From Chitinophagaceae bacterium (GTDB taxonomy: Bacteria; Bacteroidota; Bacteroidia; Chitinophagales; Chitinophagaceae): 62,150 nt of DNA. Every line of letters starts with the position of its first letter. Within the stretch, counting starts at the first letter, position 1. Shown one piece after another: positions 52,781-61,162 of this stretch. The stretch is from contig JACMKU010000183.1 in assembly GCA_014379965.1 (NCBI GenBank), positions 1-62,150 on the forward strand. Reading direction: 5' to 3'. Below the pieces are notes generated by a model. The model was not told where the DNA came from. It saw nothing but the letters and a program-made list of their open reading frames with translations, and did not search any database. A program made the position numbers and the translations under genes.

Positions 52781-52789
52781 TAATTTTAA

Positions 52790-52821
52790 TTTGGATGCAA
52801 TCCTTCTCCGGCCTACCTTTG
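52790..52821 (+). promoter_or_regulatory. Full promoter, TTTG-N20-TACCTTTG, for rpmE2
   Basis: TTTG at 52790-52793 and TACCTTTG at 52814-52821 with 20 bases between, the complete Bacteroidota -33/-7 arrangement. It gives a leader of about 60 bases for rpmE2. Confidence 0.75.
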
Positions 52822-52839
52822 CCGACTTATTAATCAATC

Positions 52840-52911
52840 ATGAGCCGTACGGCAAAACCCGTACAACCTTCTAAATCAAGAAATTATGAAAAAGGGTCTC
52901 CATCCCGATAG
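52840..52911 (+). CDS. Possible leader peptide overlapping rpmE2
   Basis: A 23-codon frame (starting [11 protein letters not shown]) begins at the ATG at 52840 in the rpmE2 leader and stops at 52909-52911, overlapping the rpmE2 start in another frame. Near its start is the perfect palindrome GCCGTACGGC (52844-52853). Translation of this frame could affect initiation at 52886. It may equally be chance. Confidence 0.2.
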   Translation: MSRTAKPVQPSKSRNYEKGSPSR

Positions 52912-53140
52912 TTATCGGTTAGTTGTTTTCAAAGACATGAGTAATGGTCACAGCTTCCTTAGCCGCTCAACAGCTCATACGAAAGAGTCAGTGAAATGGG
53001 AAGATGGCAATGAGTATCCCCTGGTGAAATTGGAAATTTCAAACACTTCGCACCCCTTCTTCACTGGCAAGAATATGCTCGTGGATACAGCCGGTCGTAT
53101 CGACAAATTCAAAAAGAAATACGCTAAAAAAGCAGAATAA
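52886..53140 (+). CDS. rpmE2: 50S ribosomal protein L31 type B
   Basis: 84 aa. Matches the zinc-free type B L31 (start [20 protein letters not shown], then SFLSRSTA and the closing [20 protein letters not shown]). No cysteine is present anywhere, so it lacks the zinc ribbon of the C+ form. A component of the large ribosomal subunit near the central protuberance bridge. It has a canonical promoter and a terminator of its own. Confidence 0.96.
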   Translation: MKKGLHPDSYRLVVFKDMSNGHSFLSRSTAHTKESVKWEDGNEYPLVKLEISNTSHPFFTGKNMLVDTAGRIDKFKKKYAKKAE

Positions 53141-53202
53141 TATTAAATTGTGGAAGAGCTCTGAGCGAAAGCAAAGAGTTTGTTTTTCATGGCTATACTT
53201 TA

Positions 53203-53232
53203 AGACCTCCTGATTCTTCGGGAGGTTTTCCA
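53203..53232 (+). terminator. Rho-independent terminator of rpmE2
   Basis: ACCTCC/GGAGGT stem (53205-53210, 53221-53226) followed by TTTTCC. Moderate strength; 62 bases after the stop. Confidence 0.7.
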
Positions 53233-53297
53233 TTTTAATATTCATTTGAACGCATTATGGAATTGCAGTAAATTACTTTGTTACCCAACGAAGTATC

Positions 53298-54590
53298 ATG
53301 ATAAGTATCGTTCGCCGCAGATCTGTAAGAGTTGTTCTACTAATTGTTCTTATCGTCTTCGGGCTTACAAAATGTATAGACAAAAACTCTAATAAAAGCG
53401 ACGCGGAAGCTATTAGCGATTCTCCCGCCACTCCTCAGCTTCACGCCCCATCATATAGTCAGTTTGCCGGAGGTGGCAAGTGTGCGGGATGTCACAAAGA
53501 CATCTACGAAGATCACAAGAAGACAGGCCACTTCCTCACTTCGCGCCCGCCTGATCCAGCTTACATTCTCGGCAGCTTTAAGGAAGGGAAAAACAGGTAC
53601 GACTATAATCCCTCGCTTGTGGTCGTCATGGAGAAGAGGGATAGTGGCCTTTACCAGGTGGTTTATTTCAAGGGAGAGGAGAAAGTGGCTCTGCCTTTTA
53701 ATATGGTGGTCGGTTCGGGCACCAAGGGACAGACCTTTGTGCATCAGAAAGGCAATCGACTTTATCAGTTGCCGATATCCTATTTCTCAGAAGCAGATCA
53801 ATGGTCGAATAGCCCGGGATTCCCAAGCCGTGTGCTTTTCGATCGACCGATTACTACGCGATGCCTGGAATGTCACGCGACTTTCGCCGAGACCATTACC
53901 CCACCGGGACAGGAGCCGGAGGAGTTTAACGACAAGAAGATTATCTATGGAGTGGATTGTGAACGTTGCCACGGCCCGGCTGTCGAGCATGTAGAGTTTC
54001 ATACCGCCAATCCAGGAGAAGTCAGGGGAAAGCATATCCAGGATCCCAGTGCATTAACGAGGCAACAGATAGTTGATCTATGCGCTCTTTGCCACGGAGG
54101 GAAAATGGATAAGATCCAACCGTCATTTACATTTACAGCCGGCGATAAATTGTCAGACTTCTTCATTCCCGATTCGCTCCAGGCTCTAGCTGTAAACCTT
54201 GGAAACGTAGACGTTCACGGCAACCAAAATGGGTTGCTTAAAGCGAGCAAGTGTTATACGATGAGTTCAACACTAACATGCGTGAGCTGCCATAATCCCC
54301 ATAAAAACGAGAGAGGTAGCCTCGCTGTTTTCTCTCAGCGGTGCATGGGTTGCCACAGTGCCGGACACGAACCGATATGCAAGATGACGGGAAAGCTTGG
54401 ATCCTCTATTACTTCCAATTGCATCGATTGTCATATGCCGAAGCAGGTTTCGAGAGCTATCGCTCTCCAGATGCCTGGAGAAGACGTGCCAAGGGCTGCG
54501 TTGATACGGTCGCATTTTATCAGTATCTATCCTGATGAAACGTCTAAATTCCTTCGAAGCTCTGAAAAACCCCTAGCCAAGCCAAAGTAA
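53298..54590 (+). CDS. Seven-heme c-type cytochrome, lipoprotein
   Basis: 430 aa. N-terminal hydrophobic segment with lipobox-like LTKC (Cys26). Seven CxxCH heme sites: C62, C189, C221, C262, C328, C349, C375 (CAGCH, CLECH, CERCH, CALCH, CVSCH, CMGCH, CIDCH). A beta-rich stretch without hemes separates the first two sites. The layout resembles c554/NapC-related multiheme proteins of the periplasm or outer membrane that carry or store electrons. The ccmEF genes at 5-8 kb could mature it. Redox partner unknown; no neighbouring reductase. Confidence 0.9.
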   Translation: MISIVRRRSVRVVLLIVLIVFGLTKCIDKNSNKSDAEAISDSPATPQLHAPSYSQFAGGGKCAGCHKDIYEDHKKTGHFLTSRPPDPAYILGSFKEGKNRYDYNPSLVVVMEKRDSGLYQVVYFKGEEKVALPFNMVVGSGTKGQTFVHQKGNRLYQLPISYFSEADQWSNSPGFPSRVLFDRPITTRCLECHATFAETITPPGQEPEEFNDKKIIYGVDCERCHGPAVEHVEFHTANPGEVRGKHIQDPSALTRQQIVDLCALCHGGKMDKIQPSFTFTAGDKLSDFFIPDSLQALAVNLGNVDVHGNQNGLLKASKCYTMSSTLTCVSCHNPHKNERGSLAVFSQRCMGCHSAGHEPICKMTGKLGSSITSNCIDCHMPKQVSRAIALQMPGEDVPRAALIRSHFISIYPDETSKFLRSSEKPLAKPK

Positions 54591-54652
54591 AACGACAAAG
54601 ATGGTAATAAAACCATAAACGTTTCGTTATTTAGGCATTCCGAAATCATCCT

Positions 54653-55534
54653 ATGAAAAAACTGCTGAAACTAACTGTACTCAAGGTGAGCGTGTTCATG
54701 CTTCCTATCCTTTGCCTCACACTTTATTCGGGTTGCGATATGGGTACTGTGCCTTCAATTAAGGTTGAGACCCAAGTAGCCAATACAATCACTAATACGG
54801 CGGCGCCGGAAGTCTCAACTCATACAATGGCAGACGCCTCAATAATCATTGCGCGCCCTGAGGTGCCAATTCTTTGTTATCACCAGCTCCGCGACTGGCG
54901 CTCATCCGATTCAAAAACCGCGAGAGACTACATCGTTCCGGTTAACGATTTCATCAACCAGGTCAAATCACTTGCTGATAGTGGATATAATACCATACTG
55001 CCCGATCAGCTTTATGAATACCTGGCCTATGGAAAGGCGCTTCCTTCAAAGCCTGTAATGATCACTTTTGACGATACGAGGATAGACCAATATACAGTTG
55101 CACTGCCTGAATTGAAGAAACATGGTTTCAAAGGCGTGTTCTTCGTAATGACCGTATCCCTGGGGAAGCCTGGTTACATGAGTAAGGAACAAGTCAGACA
55201 GCTTGCAGATGAGGGTCATACCGTCGGTTCGCATACATATGATCATAAGAACGTGAAGACTTATGCAGGCAACGACTGGGAAGAGCAGGTAGCTAAACCT
55301 TCGCGCCAGTTGCAGGCAATCACGGGCAGGCCGGTTGAATATTTCGCCTACCCGTTTGGACTCTGGAACAAACAGGCGATTCCAGAATTGAAAAAGCACG
55401 GCTTCAAATCAGTTTTCCAATTAGCAGCCAGTCGCGATGAGAACGATCCATTGTATAGTGTCAGGCGGATCATTGTACCAGGCACATGGAGTGGCAATAC
55501 CATGCAGCGTGTTATGAAGAATAGTTTTCACTAG
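54653..55534 (+). CDS. Polysaccharide deacetylase, lipoprotein
   Basis: 293 aa. Lipoprotein signal with lipobox YSGC (Cys28), a linker, then a NodB-homology domain (about 70-290). Motif 1 reads TFDDT (D140, D141) rather than the common TFDDG; motif 2 is HTYDH (H194, H198), completing the Asp-His-His metal triad. PVEYFAYPFG is motif 3. It should remove N-acetyl groups from cell-surface or peptidoglycan sugars. It follows the cytochrome gene by 62 bases and may share a transcript. Confidence 0.87.
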   Translation: MKKLLKLTVLKVSVFMLPILCLTLYSGCDMGTVPSIKVETQVANTITNTAAPEVSTHTMADASIIIARPEVPILCYHQLRDWRSSDSKTARDYIVPVNDFINQVKSLADSGYNTILPDQLYEYLAYGKALPSKPVMITFDDTRIDQYTVALPELKKHGFKGVFFVMTVSLGKPGYMSKEQVRQLADEGHTVGSHTYDHKNVKTYAGNDWEEQVAKPSRQLQAITGRPVEYFAYPFGLWNKQAIPELKKHGFKSVFQLAASRDENDPLYSVRRIIVPGTWSGNTMQRVMKNSFH

Positions 55535-55616
55535 TAATTATACGGGGGAAACTACGAACGTGTGAAATAATTAAAATATTTCAACGCTCTCGTCGTTCTA
55601 TAACAAATCCAAAACC

Positions 55617-56702
55617 TTGAAAAAGCTACTCTTTTCAGCTGTACTACTTTTCCCGCTAATTGCCATTAGCCAAAAGAAAGTAGATCTCGACAAATATAGG
55701 TTCAGCTCCCAGTTCAGATCCCTGCCTTCCGCGCGACTCGATACGAGTTATCGCACTTACCATGTAAGAGTTGAAACAAGCCGACTCATGCAGAGTTATT
55801 TAAATGACATGACACCTGAGAGTGCTGTGCAACTCGATGGATGGAGGATGCTCACATCTAATGGTCACATTGGCATCCAGGTAAAGTTGGAGGATCTCTT
55901 ACCGGAAAGCGTATCCACCCGCGAGCGGGAAGAGATCATCAAAGACAGGAATGGGAAGGAGACAGGCCGTCGCAGGCTATACTCACAGGAAGTAGTATAT
56001 ACATTCTCAGCATTTGCAGACATCAGCGATTACAAAGGTGCTCATATCGACAACATCATATTGGCAAACCGGTCCTATAAGCAAACCTACCGTAGCCCGG
56101 AGTTTGCGATCAGGCAATTGGCAGAAGGCTACTTCATGATCAATAGCTTCGCGGTGACAGAACAGTTATTTAAATCCTGTGTGAATAGGGCGATGAATTT
56201 CCTAAGCGCGCAGGTAACCGAGTACTATGGATACGGCGAGAGAACTGTGACCGATCATATGTGGATCATAGATAGTAAGAAGCACCCGGAATACAGGGCG
56301 CATCGCCAGGCATTCCTACAAATCAACGAGGCATTGTTTAGCATAAGTGCCAATCGTACATTAGATGGAGTGAAGGAGCAGCTGCAACCTGCGATTGATT
56401 ATTTCGAAAGCATAAAAAGAAAATATACTTCTACCAGCAAGCACGATCGCAAGATCAGGTATGCGAGTTACTATAACCTAGCGAAACTGTACTATTACCT
56501 CGATGATCCCCAGGCTATGAAAAAAGAGGCGAGTGGCTTAATCCTAAATGATTTTGATGCCAGCGACGGCAGAGCATTGGAGTCATCAGCGCTCTACCTA
56601 AAGAATCTTTTCATGGAAACTGGATTTAACAGCAGGCATTTTCCCATAAATATTTCCACCTTTAAAGGACCGCGGGAGAACGCGGTTGTCTTGAGTAAGT
56701 AA
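55617..56702 (+). CDS. Exported protein of unknown function
   Basis: 361 aa. Signal peptide MKKLLFSAVLLFPLIAISQ beginning at a TTG codon at 55617; no ATG could give a complete signal. The N-terminal half is beta-rich (YRTYHVRVETS and onward, with ISDYKGAHIDNIIL); the C-terminal half (about 190-345) has helical pairs of TPR style (KIRYASYYNLAKLYYYLDDPQAM). I do not recognise the family. It is the last of three tandem plus-strand genes and converges on a DUF1080 gene. Confidence 0.72.
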   Translation: MKKLLFSAVLLFPLIAISQKKVDLDKYRFSSQFRSLPSARLDTSYRTYHVRVETSRLMQSYLNDMTPESAVQLDGWRMLTSNGHIGIQVKLEDLLPESVSTREREEIIKDRNGKETGRRRLYSQEVVYTFSAFADISDYKGAHIDNIILANRSYKQTYRSPEFAIRQLAEGYFMINSFAVTEQLFKSCVNRAMNFLSAQVTEYYGYGERTVTDHMWIIDSKKHPEYRAHRQAFLQINEALFSISANRTLDGVKEQLQPAIDYFESIKRKYTSTSKHDRKIRYASYYNLAKLYYYLDDPQAMKKEASGLILNDFDASDGRALESSALYLKNLFMETGFNSRHFPINISTFKGPRENAVVLSK

Positions 56703-56712
56703 ACGCTCGGGG

Positions 56713-56874
56713 AATGTAAAATGTAAAATGCAAAATATAAAATGTAAAAGTGGAACCTTCAATAATGTCGACGTGACACGTTTTGTTTGAAGAATTTCAG
56801 ATTTAATAGGCCATTTCCACTTTTTTGAATGTCACCTTTTACATTTCATATTTTGGATTTTACATTTTACATTT
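56713..56874. repeat. Intergenic inverted repeat, AAAATGT units (I)
   Basis: Left arm 56713-56754 (GAATGTAAAATGTAAAATGC and on to GTGG), right arm 56817-56874 (CCACTTTTTTGAATG and on to TTTTACATTTTACATTT). The unit is AAAATGT, 7 bases. The right arm carries an 11-base insertion near the core. It lies between convergent genes and ends at the base before the DUF1080 stop codon. Confidence 0.85.
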
Positions 56875-57615
56875 CTAGAGTTCTCGAATCATAATATTTT
56901 TGAAGTATACCTTATTTCCATGATCCTGCAGCGCGATTCTCCCTTTCTTCGACGTGCCATATCCCGGAAAATCTTTCCACTTCCCTTCCATCTTCCTTTT
57001 ATTCCAGTCATCGCTCCATGCATCGAAAGAGATTATTTTCTCTCCATTGAGCCAATGTTCCGTCTTTCCATTGTTGACAACGATTTTGCTGGTATTCCAT
57101 TCGCCAACAGGATTTAATTTCTTATTAGGGCCAGGCGTATACATTGCATAGTCTGCTCCAGATTTCTGCCAATCCTCAAGTTTCTCAGGGAAGTCGACAT
57201 CATCGATGACCTGGTATTCGGGACCGGTCTCGTAAGGCGCCTTATATTTAGTGTCTTCAACCACATGATACATCACACCGCTATTGCCACCCTTGGTTAC
57301 TTTCCAGTCCCAGATCAATTCGAAATTATCATATTCCTTATCGGTCACGATGTCACCTCCGTGTGCATCCTTCGCAGTGCCAAGGCAAACAAGTGCCCCG
57401 TCTTCAACCGCCCAGCTGGTGATCTCGCCTGGTTTATTAAACGAATGCCATCCACTGAAATCCTTTCCATTGAATAAGCTACTCATAGTAGTAGATTGAA
57501 CTGTTGTACCCGTCGTTATATTCGCAGTATCCTTTGTCGTTTCACTATTCTCGCCGGCATCATTACAGCCAGCCAGCAAAAGAAGGGTCGATAATCCGAT
57601 TAGTTGCTTTTTCAT
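56875..57615 (-). CDS. DUF1080 (3-keto-disaccharide hydrolase) lipoprotein
   Basis: 246 aa from the ATG at 57615. Lipoprotein signal (MKKQLIGLSTLLLLAGC, Cys17) and a concanavalin-like DUF1080 jelly-roll: SLFNGKDFSGWHSF, GALVCLGTAKDAHGGDIVT, FELIWDWKVTKGGNSGVMYHV, GPEYQVIDD. The family hydrolyses 3-keto glycosides. It is seven bases downstream of a Gfo/Idh/MocA gene; such oxidoreductases make or use 3-keto sugars. Codons upstream of 57615 are rejected since they lie inside the upstream gene. Confidence 0.9.
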   Translation of the reverse strand: MKKQLIGLSTLLLLAGCNDAGENSETTKDTANITTGTTVQSTTMSSLFNGKDFSGWHSFNKPGEITSWAVEDGALVCLGTAKDAHGGDIVTDKEYDNFELIWDWKVTKGGNSGVMYHVVEDTKYKAPYETGPEYQVIDDVDFPEKLEDWQKSGADYAMYTPGPNKKLNPVGEWNTSKIVVNNGKTEHWLNGEKIISFDAWSDDWNKRKMEGKWKDFPGYGTSKKGRIALQDHGNKVYFKNIMIREL

Positions 57616-57622
57616 AAAAGTA

Positions 57623-58987
57623 TTATTTTTTAATAAGAGACATTTTTTCGGGGTTCCACCTGATGGCGGTATCCTGGTTGAAGCTATCATTGCATAGCAG
57701 GGCAGGGGCGGCGGCACGGTAACCGAACACTGCGTCTTCAACCGCCTTTGTATTCGAACGGATAGCGTTAAAGAAATTAGCGAAATGATCATATGGCCCG
57801 CCAAGATATCCTTCCTCTGCAGCGAAGGTGTACTCTGTAGGAGCCAGGATTTTCTTACGACCAGAAACGGGTGTGCCGGCTTTTTTCATTTGTTCAATAT
57901 AGAAAGGATCATCCGAGGACGTCTGTTTGTTTCTCTTCAGAGTAACTGTATCCCACGTGATGTCCATCGATCCTTCACTGCCTACAAGTTTGAGATAGGT
58001 GGTTCCGCTCGTGCCATCCACGAAGTTGCAACGCAATGAAAGATTGAATTCAGGATGTGCTGCACTTTGAGGATAGTCAAACGTGCCTAGCAATACATCA
58101 GGAACTTCACGTCCGTCCTTCCAATAGCGAAGACCGCCGGCCGCGTATATCTTCTCAGGACCAAAGGAATTAGTAATGAAATGCAGGCTTGAGAAAAGAT
58201 GCACGAAGAGATCGCCGGACATGCCTGTGCCATAATCGCGATAATTTCTCCATCTGAAGAACCTCGTCGCATCGAATGGGCGGCGTGTGGTGTTGCTTAT
58301 GAAACTCTCCCAGTCGACCGTTGTGGGAGATGCATCAGCCGGGATTGGATATTGCCATGCGCCCGTGGGTGAATGCCTTGCCCAGAAGCCCTCTGCATAA
58401 TTAAGCGCTCCAATAGCGCCTTCCTTCAATAGCGTCTTTGCCTTCTCATTCCCAAGTGACGAGACTCCCTGGCTTCCTACCTGGAAGACCTTGCCCGTTT
58501 CACTTTGCGCTTTTATTACTGCGGGTCCTTCCAGGATAGAATGCACCATCGGTTTCTCGCAGTACACATGTTTACCTGCCCTCATGGCATCGATTGATAT
58601 CTGCTGATGCCAATGATCTGGTGTGGCGACGATCACAGCGTCAACATCTTTCCTGTTTAGTACTTCTTTATAGCTCCGGGTAGTAAATAGATCCTTTCCC
58701 CACTTGTTTCTTGCATCTACCAGCCTTCCATCATATAGATCACATACCGCCACCAGTTTAGTACCGGGAACGAGCAAAGCCGTAATTGTATCCTGCACGC
58801 CCATGCCACCAGCGCCTATCAATGCAATGTTGATGTTATCATTTGCCGCAACAGTTTTACGTTTTGATAAAACAATGAGTGAGGCATTCGATGGTGCAGC
58901 AAGCGAATGGGTGCCTGCGGCCACACCTGCGGTTGAGGCGGCGAGGAGCTTGATGAAGTTTCTTCGTGAGGAGTGTTGCTCTTTCAT
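57623..58987 (-). CDS. Gfo/Idh/MocA oxidoreductase with Tat signal
   Basis: 454 aa. Twin-arginine signal SSRRNFIKLLAASTAG (R8, R9), then a Rossmann domain (NIALIGAGGMGVQDTI near 50), DHWHQQ, the family lysine in YCEKPMV near 147, and the C-terminal alpha/beta substrate domain. Probably exported folded with its NAD(P) bound, for sugar oxidation/reduction in the periplasm. Neighbours on both sides are DUF1080 proteins, suggesting a 3-keto-glycoside pathway. The ATG at 58987 directly abuts a family C repeat arm. Confidence 0.9.
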   Translation of the reverse strand: MKEQHSSRRNFIKLLAASTAGVAAGTHSLAAPSNASLIVLSKRKTVAANDNINIALIGAGGMGVQDTITALLVPGTKLVAVCDLYDGRLVDARNKWGKDLFTTRSYKEVLNRKDVDAVIVATPDHWHQQISIDAMRAGKHVYCEKPMVHSILEGPAVIKAQSETGKVFQVGSQGVSSLGNEKAKTLLKEGAIGALNYAEGFWARHSPTGAWQYPIPADASPTTVDWESFISNTTRRPFDATRFFRWRNYRDYGTGMSGDLFVHLFSSLHFITNSFGPEKIYAAGGLRYWKDGREVPDVLLGTFDYPQSAAHPEFNLSLRCNFVDGTSGTTYLKLVGSEGSMDITWDTVTLKRNKQTSSDDPFYIEQMKKAGTPVSGRKKILAPTEYTFAAEEGYLGGPYDHFANFFNAIRSNTKAVEDAVFGYRAAAPALLCNDSFNQDTAIRWNPEKMSLIKK

Positions 58988-59140
58988 GAGTTGATTGGGT
59001 TGATTAAGTTGAATGAGTTGATTGAGTTGATTCGGTTGATTGGGTTGATTAGGTTGGGTGGTCCTAGACCAGGTTGCAAATTACCGAGGGCCACTTAGTC
59101 AACTCAATCAACCGAATCAACTTAATCAGCCCCATCAACT
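58988..59140. repeat. Intergenic inverted repeat, GTTGATT family (C), copy 3
   Basis: Left arm 58988-59061, a run of about eight GTTGATT-type units, and right arm about 59094-59140 (CTTAGTCAACTCAATCAACC and on). It occupies the whole gap between two minus-strand genes. The left arm begins at the base next to the start codon of the Gfo/Idh gene, and the right arm overlaps the stop codon of the DUF1080 gene (59139-59141). Confidence 0.88.
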
Positions 59141-59732
59141 AAAGCCGCTTCACCCGAATATCCCTCCACCGCACCTTTATCCCTCCACCATCGTGGATCT
59201 GCAATGCGATGAAACCTTTGCCTTTGCCGATCTTCTCGTCTTTCAGATGCACAACCTGTTGATCATTTAACCAGGTTGTGACCTCGTCGCCCACGACACG
59301 AATCCTCATTGAATTCCATTCATCGGCCTTGATGAGTTGTTCACCCTCGACTGTTGGCTTGATCAGCCACCCTCTTCCATATGATTCGTAGATGCCGCCA
59401 GTGTGCCGGCCGGGCGGTGCGACCTCGACCTGCCATCCGTTGATTTTGGTCCCTTCGATCGATGATCTGATAAACACTCCACTATTGCCATTCGCCTCCA
59501 GCTTGAATTGCAATTCGACAATGAAGTCATCATAAGATTTGTTCGTAGACAAGTAACCGTACTGCTTGTCCGGACCACTTTCGCAAACCAGTTCGCCATT
59601 CTCCACGTACCATTTTTCCGTTCCGTGGACTGTCCAACCCGACAAGTCCTTTCCGTTAAAAACTTTCTTGAATCGGGGAGGTAATATGGCTGCAGACAAG
59701 AAAAACAAGGCGCATAAGGTTGCAAACTTCAT
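59139..59732 (-). CDS. DUF1080 (3-keto-disaccharide hydrolase) secreted protein
   Basis: 197 aa. Signal peptide MKFATLCALFFLSAAILP, then a DUF1080 jelly-roll: KVFNGKDLSGWTVHG, GELVCESGPDKQYGYLST, FIVELQFKLEANGNSGVFIR, GWQVEVAPPGRHTGGIYE. Shorter than the copy at 56875 and without a lipobox. It precedes the Gfo/Idh gene on the same strand but with a 151-base gap filled by the repeat. Together the three genes look like a unit for 3-keto sugar handling. Confidence 0.9.
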   Translation of the reverse strand: MKFATLCALFFLSAAILPPRFKKVFNGKDLSGWTVHGTEKWYVENGELVCESGPDKQYGYLSTNKSYDDFIVELQFKLEANGNSGVFIRSSIEGTKINGWQVEVAPPGRHTGGIYESYGRGWLIKPTVEGEQLIKADEWNSMRIRVVGDEVTTWLNDQQVVHLKDEKIGKGKGFIALQIHDGGGIKVRWRDIRVKRL

Positions 59733-59787
59733 TGGTAAATTAGTTTGGGGTGTCGATGGTTAAATATAGTTTATCTGGTTAGAATTT

Positions 59788-60978
59788 TCACAATTTCAGT
59801 CGCAATCCCCACTTGCCTAATAGCCCGGCTAACAGAACGATCAGCATGGCAAATGCGAATGATTTAAACAAGCCCACATTCCCAGTTAGTAGCACAGCTG
59901 GAAGATACCAACCAGTCAGGCCTGCGAGCCCGTAGGCGAAATAAGGAAGGAGATAGCAAAGAAGTGTATTGGTTCCCGCAGGACGTATTATGTTGAACCA
60001 ACCTGCTTTCCGTCTCTGGTCTATCAGCCACCACAACGGGACAAAAATACCTATCGTGATGGCGCTGCAGATGAGCACCCAGGCTGGCGTGGCCCGAATC
60101 TTAGAAATCCCCCAATAGTCACGCAGGTATAGACCCGATAAGAACAGTATGGCAGCAATTACCAACAGCACTAAGGCCCCGGTAACAAAACGATCGCGTT
60201 GGCGATAACGAACGACGATCAATGTGGTGACTACGCCTCCCATCGTGAATGCCGGCATTGCACCATCGCCGAATGGGGAGAGCAATGTTCTCACCCAATC
60301 CATTTTGATCCAGCCTGCATGGCTTGCGCAACACAAAAAGAGGAACAGGAGCCAGGTAACAATTGGAAGCAATAAATTCGATCCAGCGAACAAATAAACG
60401 AGTGCAGTGATAAGGTACGCCCAACCGATTAGTCCAAGAATGCCCCACCAATATGTCGAGAAGCGATTGACACCCGATGCCTCACCACCTCGATAGATAA
60501 ATACCAGGGTCAACAATGTCGCAATGCCGATGATCTTTAATGAAATCGTGAAAAACCTGTTCATCTTCTTCGGCCAGCGATTCCAAAGCAATATGAACGC
60601 CGTGCAGCAGACGATGTTCCATATCTCCCTTTGCATTCCAGTTGCAGCCTCATTGATGTATTCGCCATTGACCAGAAAAAGTCCCATTACCAGAAGGGCA
60701 ATGCTGCGTTGAATGATGTGGATGAAAATTGCTTTGTTGCTGTCGCCCTCTTGCTTACGATGGGTAATGCCAAGTGGGATAGACATACCGACGATAAACA
60801 GGAATGCGGGAAAAACAGTATCCGCTAGTCCCATATCATCGGCTTCAGCGGGAGTGTGCTCCAACCAACCAGGGATATTGGTCAGTGTCCAGAGGTCATT
60901 CACAAAGATCATCAATAGCATCGTTATTGCACGAAGCACATCGATTGAGGCGAAGCGAAGCGGTTGGGAGGATGGCAT
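59788..60978 (-). CDS. DUF5009 (NagX/HGSNAT-like) membrane protein
   Basis: 396 aa, polytopic with about ten TM helices. The opening RFASIDVLRAITMLLMIFVND, then VFPAFLFIVGMSIPLGI and the C-terminal NIIRPAGTNTLLCYLLPYFAY mark the DUF5009/heparan-alpha-glucosaminide acetyltransferase-like family. Members transfer acetyl groups to amino sugars across the membrane or act in amino-sugar use. The open frame continues 38 codons upstream, but family sequence begins at MPSSQPLRFASID, so I place the start at 60978; a Met at 61023 is possible. It lies upstream of the DUF1080 gene by 55 bases. Confidence 0.84.
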   Translation of the reverse strand: MPSSQPLRFASIDVLRAITMLLMIFVNDLWTLTNIPGWLEHTPAEADDMGLADTVFPAFLFIVGMSIPLGITHRKQEGDSNKAIFIHIIQRSIALLVMGLFLVNGEYINEAATGMQREIWNIVCCTAFILLWNRWPKKMNRFFTISLKIIGIATLLTLVFIYRGGEASGVNRFSTYWWGILGLIGWAYLITALVYLFAGSNLLLPIVTWLLFLFLCCASHAGWIKMDWVRTLLSPFGDGAMPAFTMGGVVTTLIVVRYRQRDRFVTGALVLLVIAAILFLSGLYLRDYWGISKIRATPAWVLICSAITIGIFVPLWWLIDQRRKAGWFNIIRPAGTNTLLCYLLPYFAYGLAGLTGWYLPAVLLTGNVGLFKSFAFAMLIVLLAGLLGKWGLRLKL

Positions 60979-61162
60979 AACAAAAGGTGAGTGAAGATTC
61001 TCAATATTTTGTAACGTCCCCATTCCGGGTGAATATTCCATAACTATGAAGAAAGCTAATGGTAACCATTCAATAAACGATCGGCCCAGCAAGATAGCCT
61101 CAATTATTTTTGTTTTTCCCTAGTCTTAGGGCCGATAACTCCTTGAGTTATTTTAGTGAGGG

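Noticed and set aside
57616..57804. Extended DUF1080 protein start
   Set aside because: The stretch overlaps the upstream Gfo/Idh gene in another frame; the lipoprotein signal starts at 57615.
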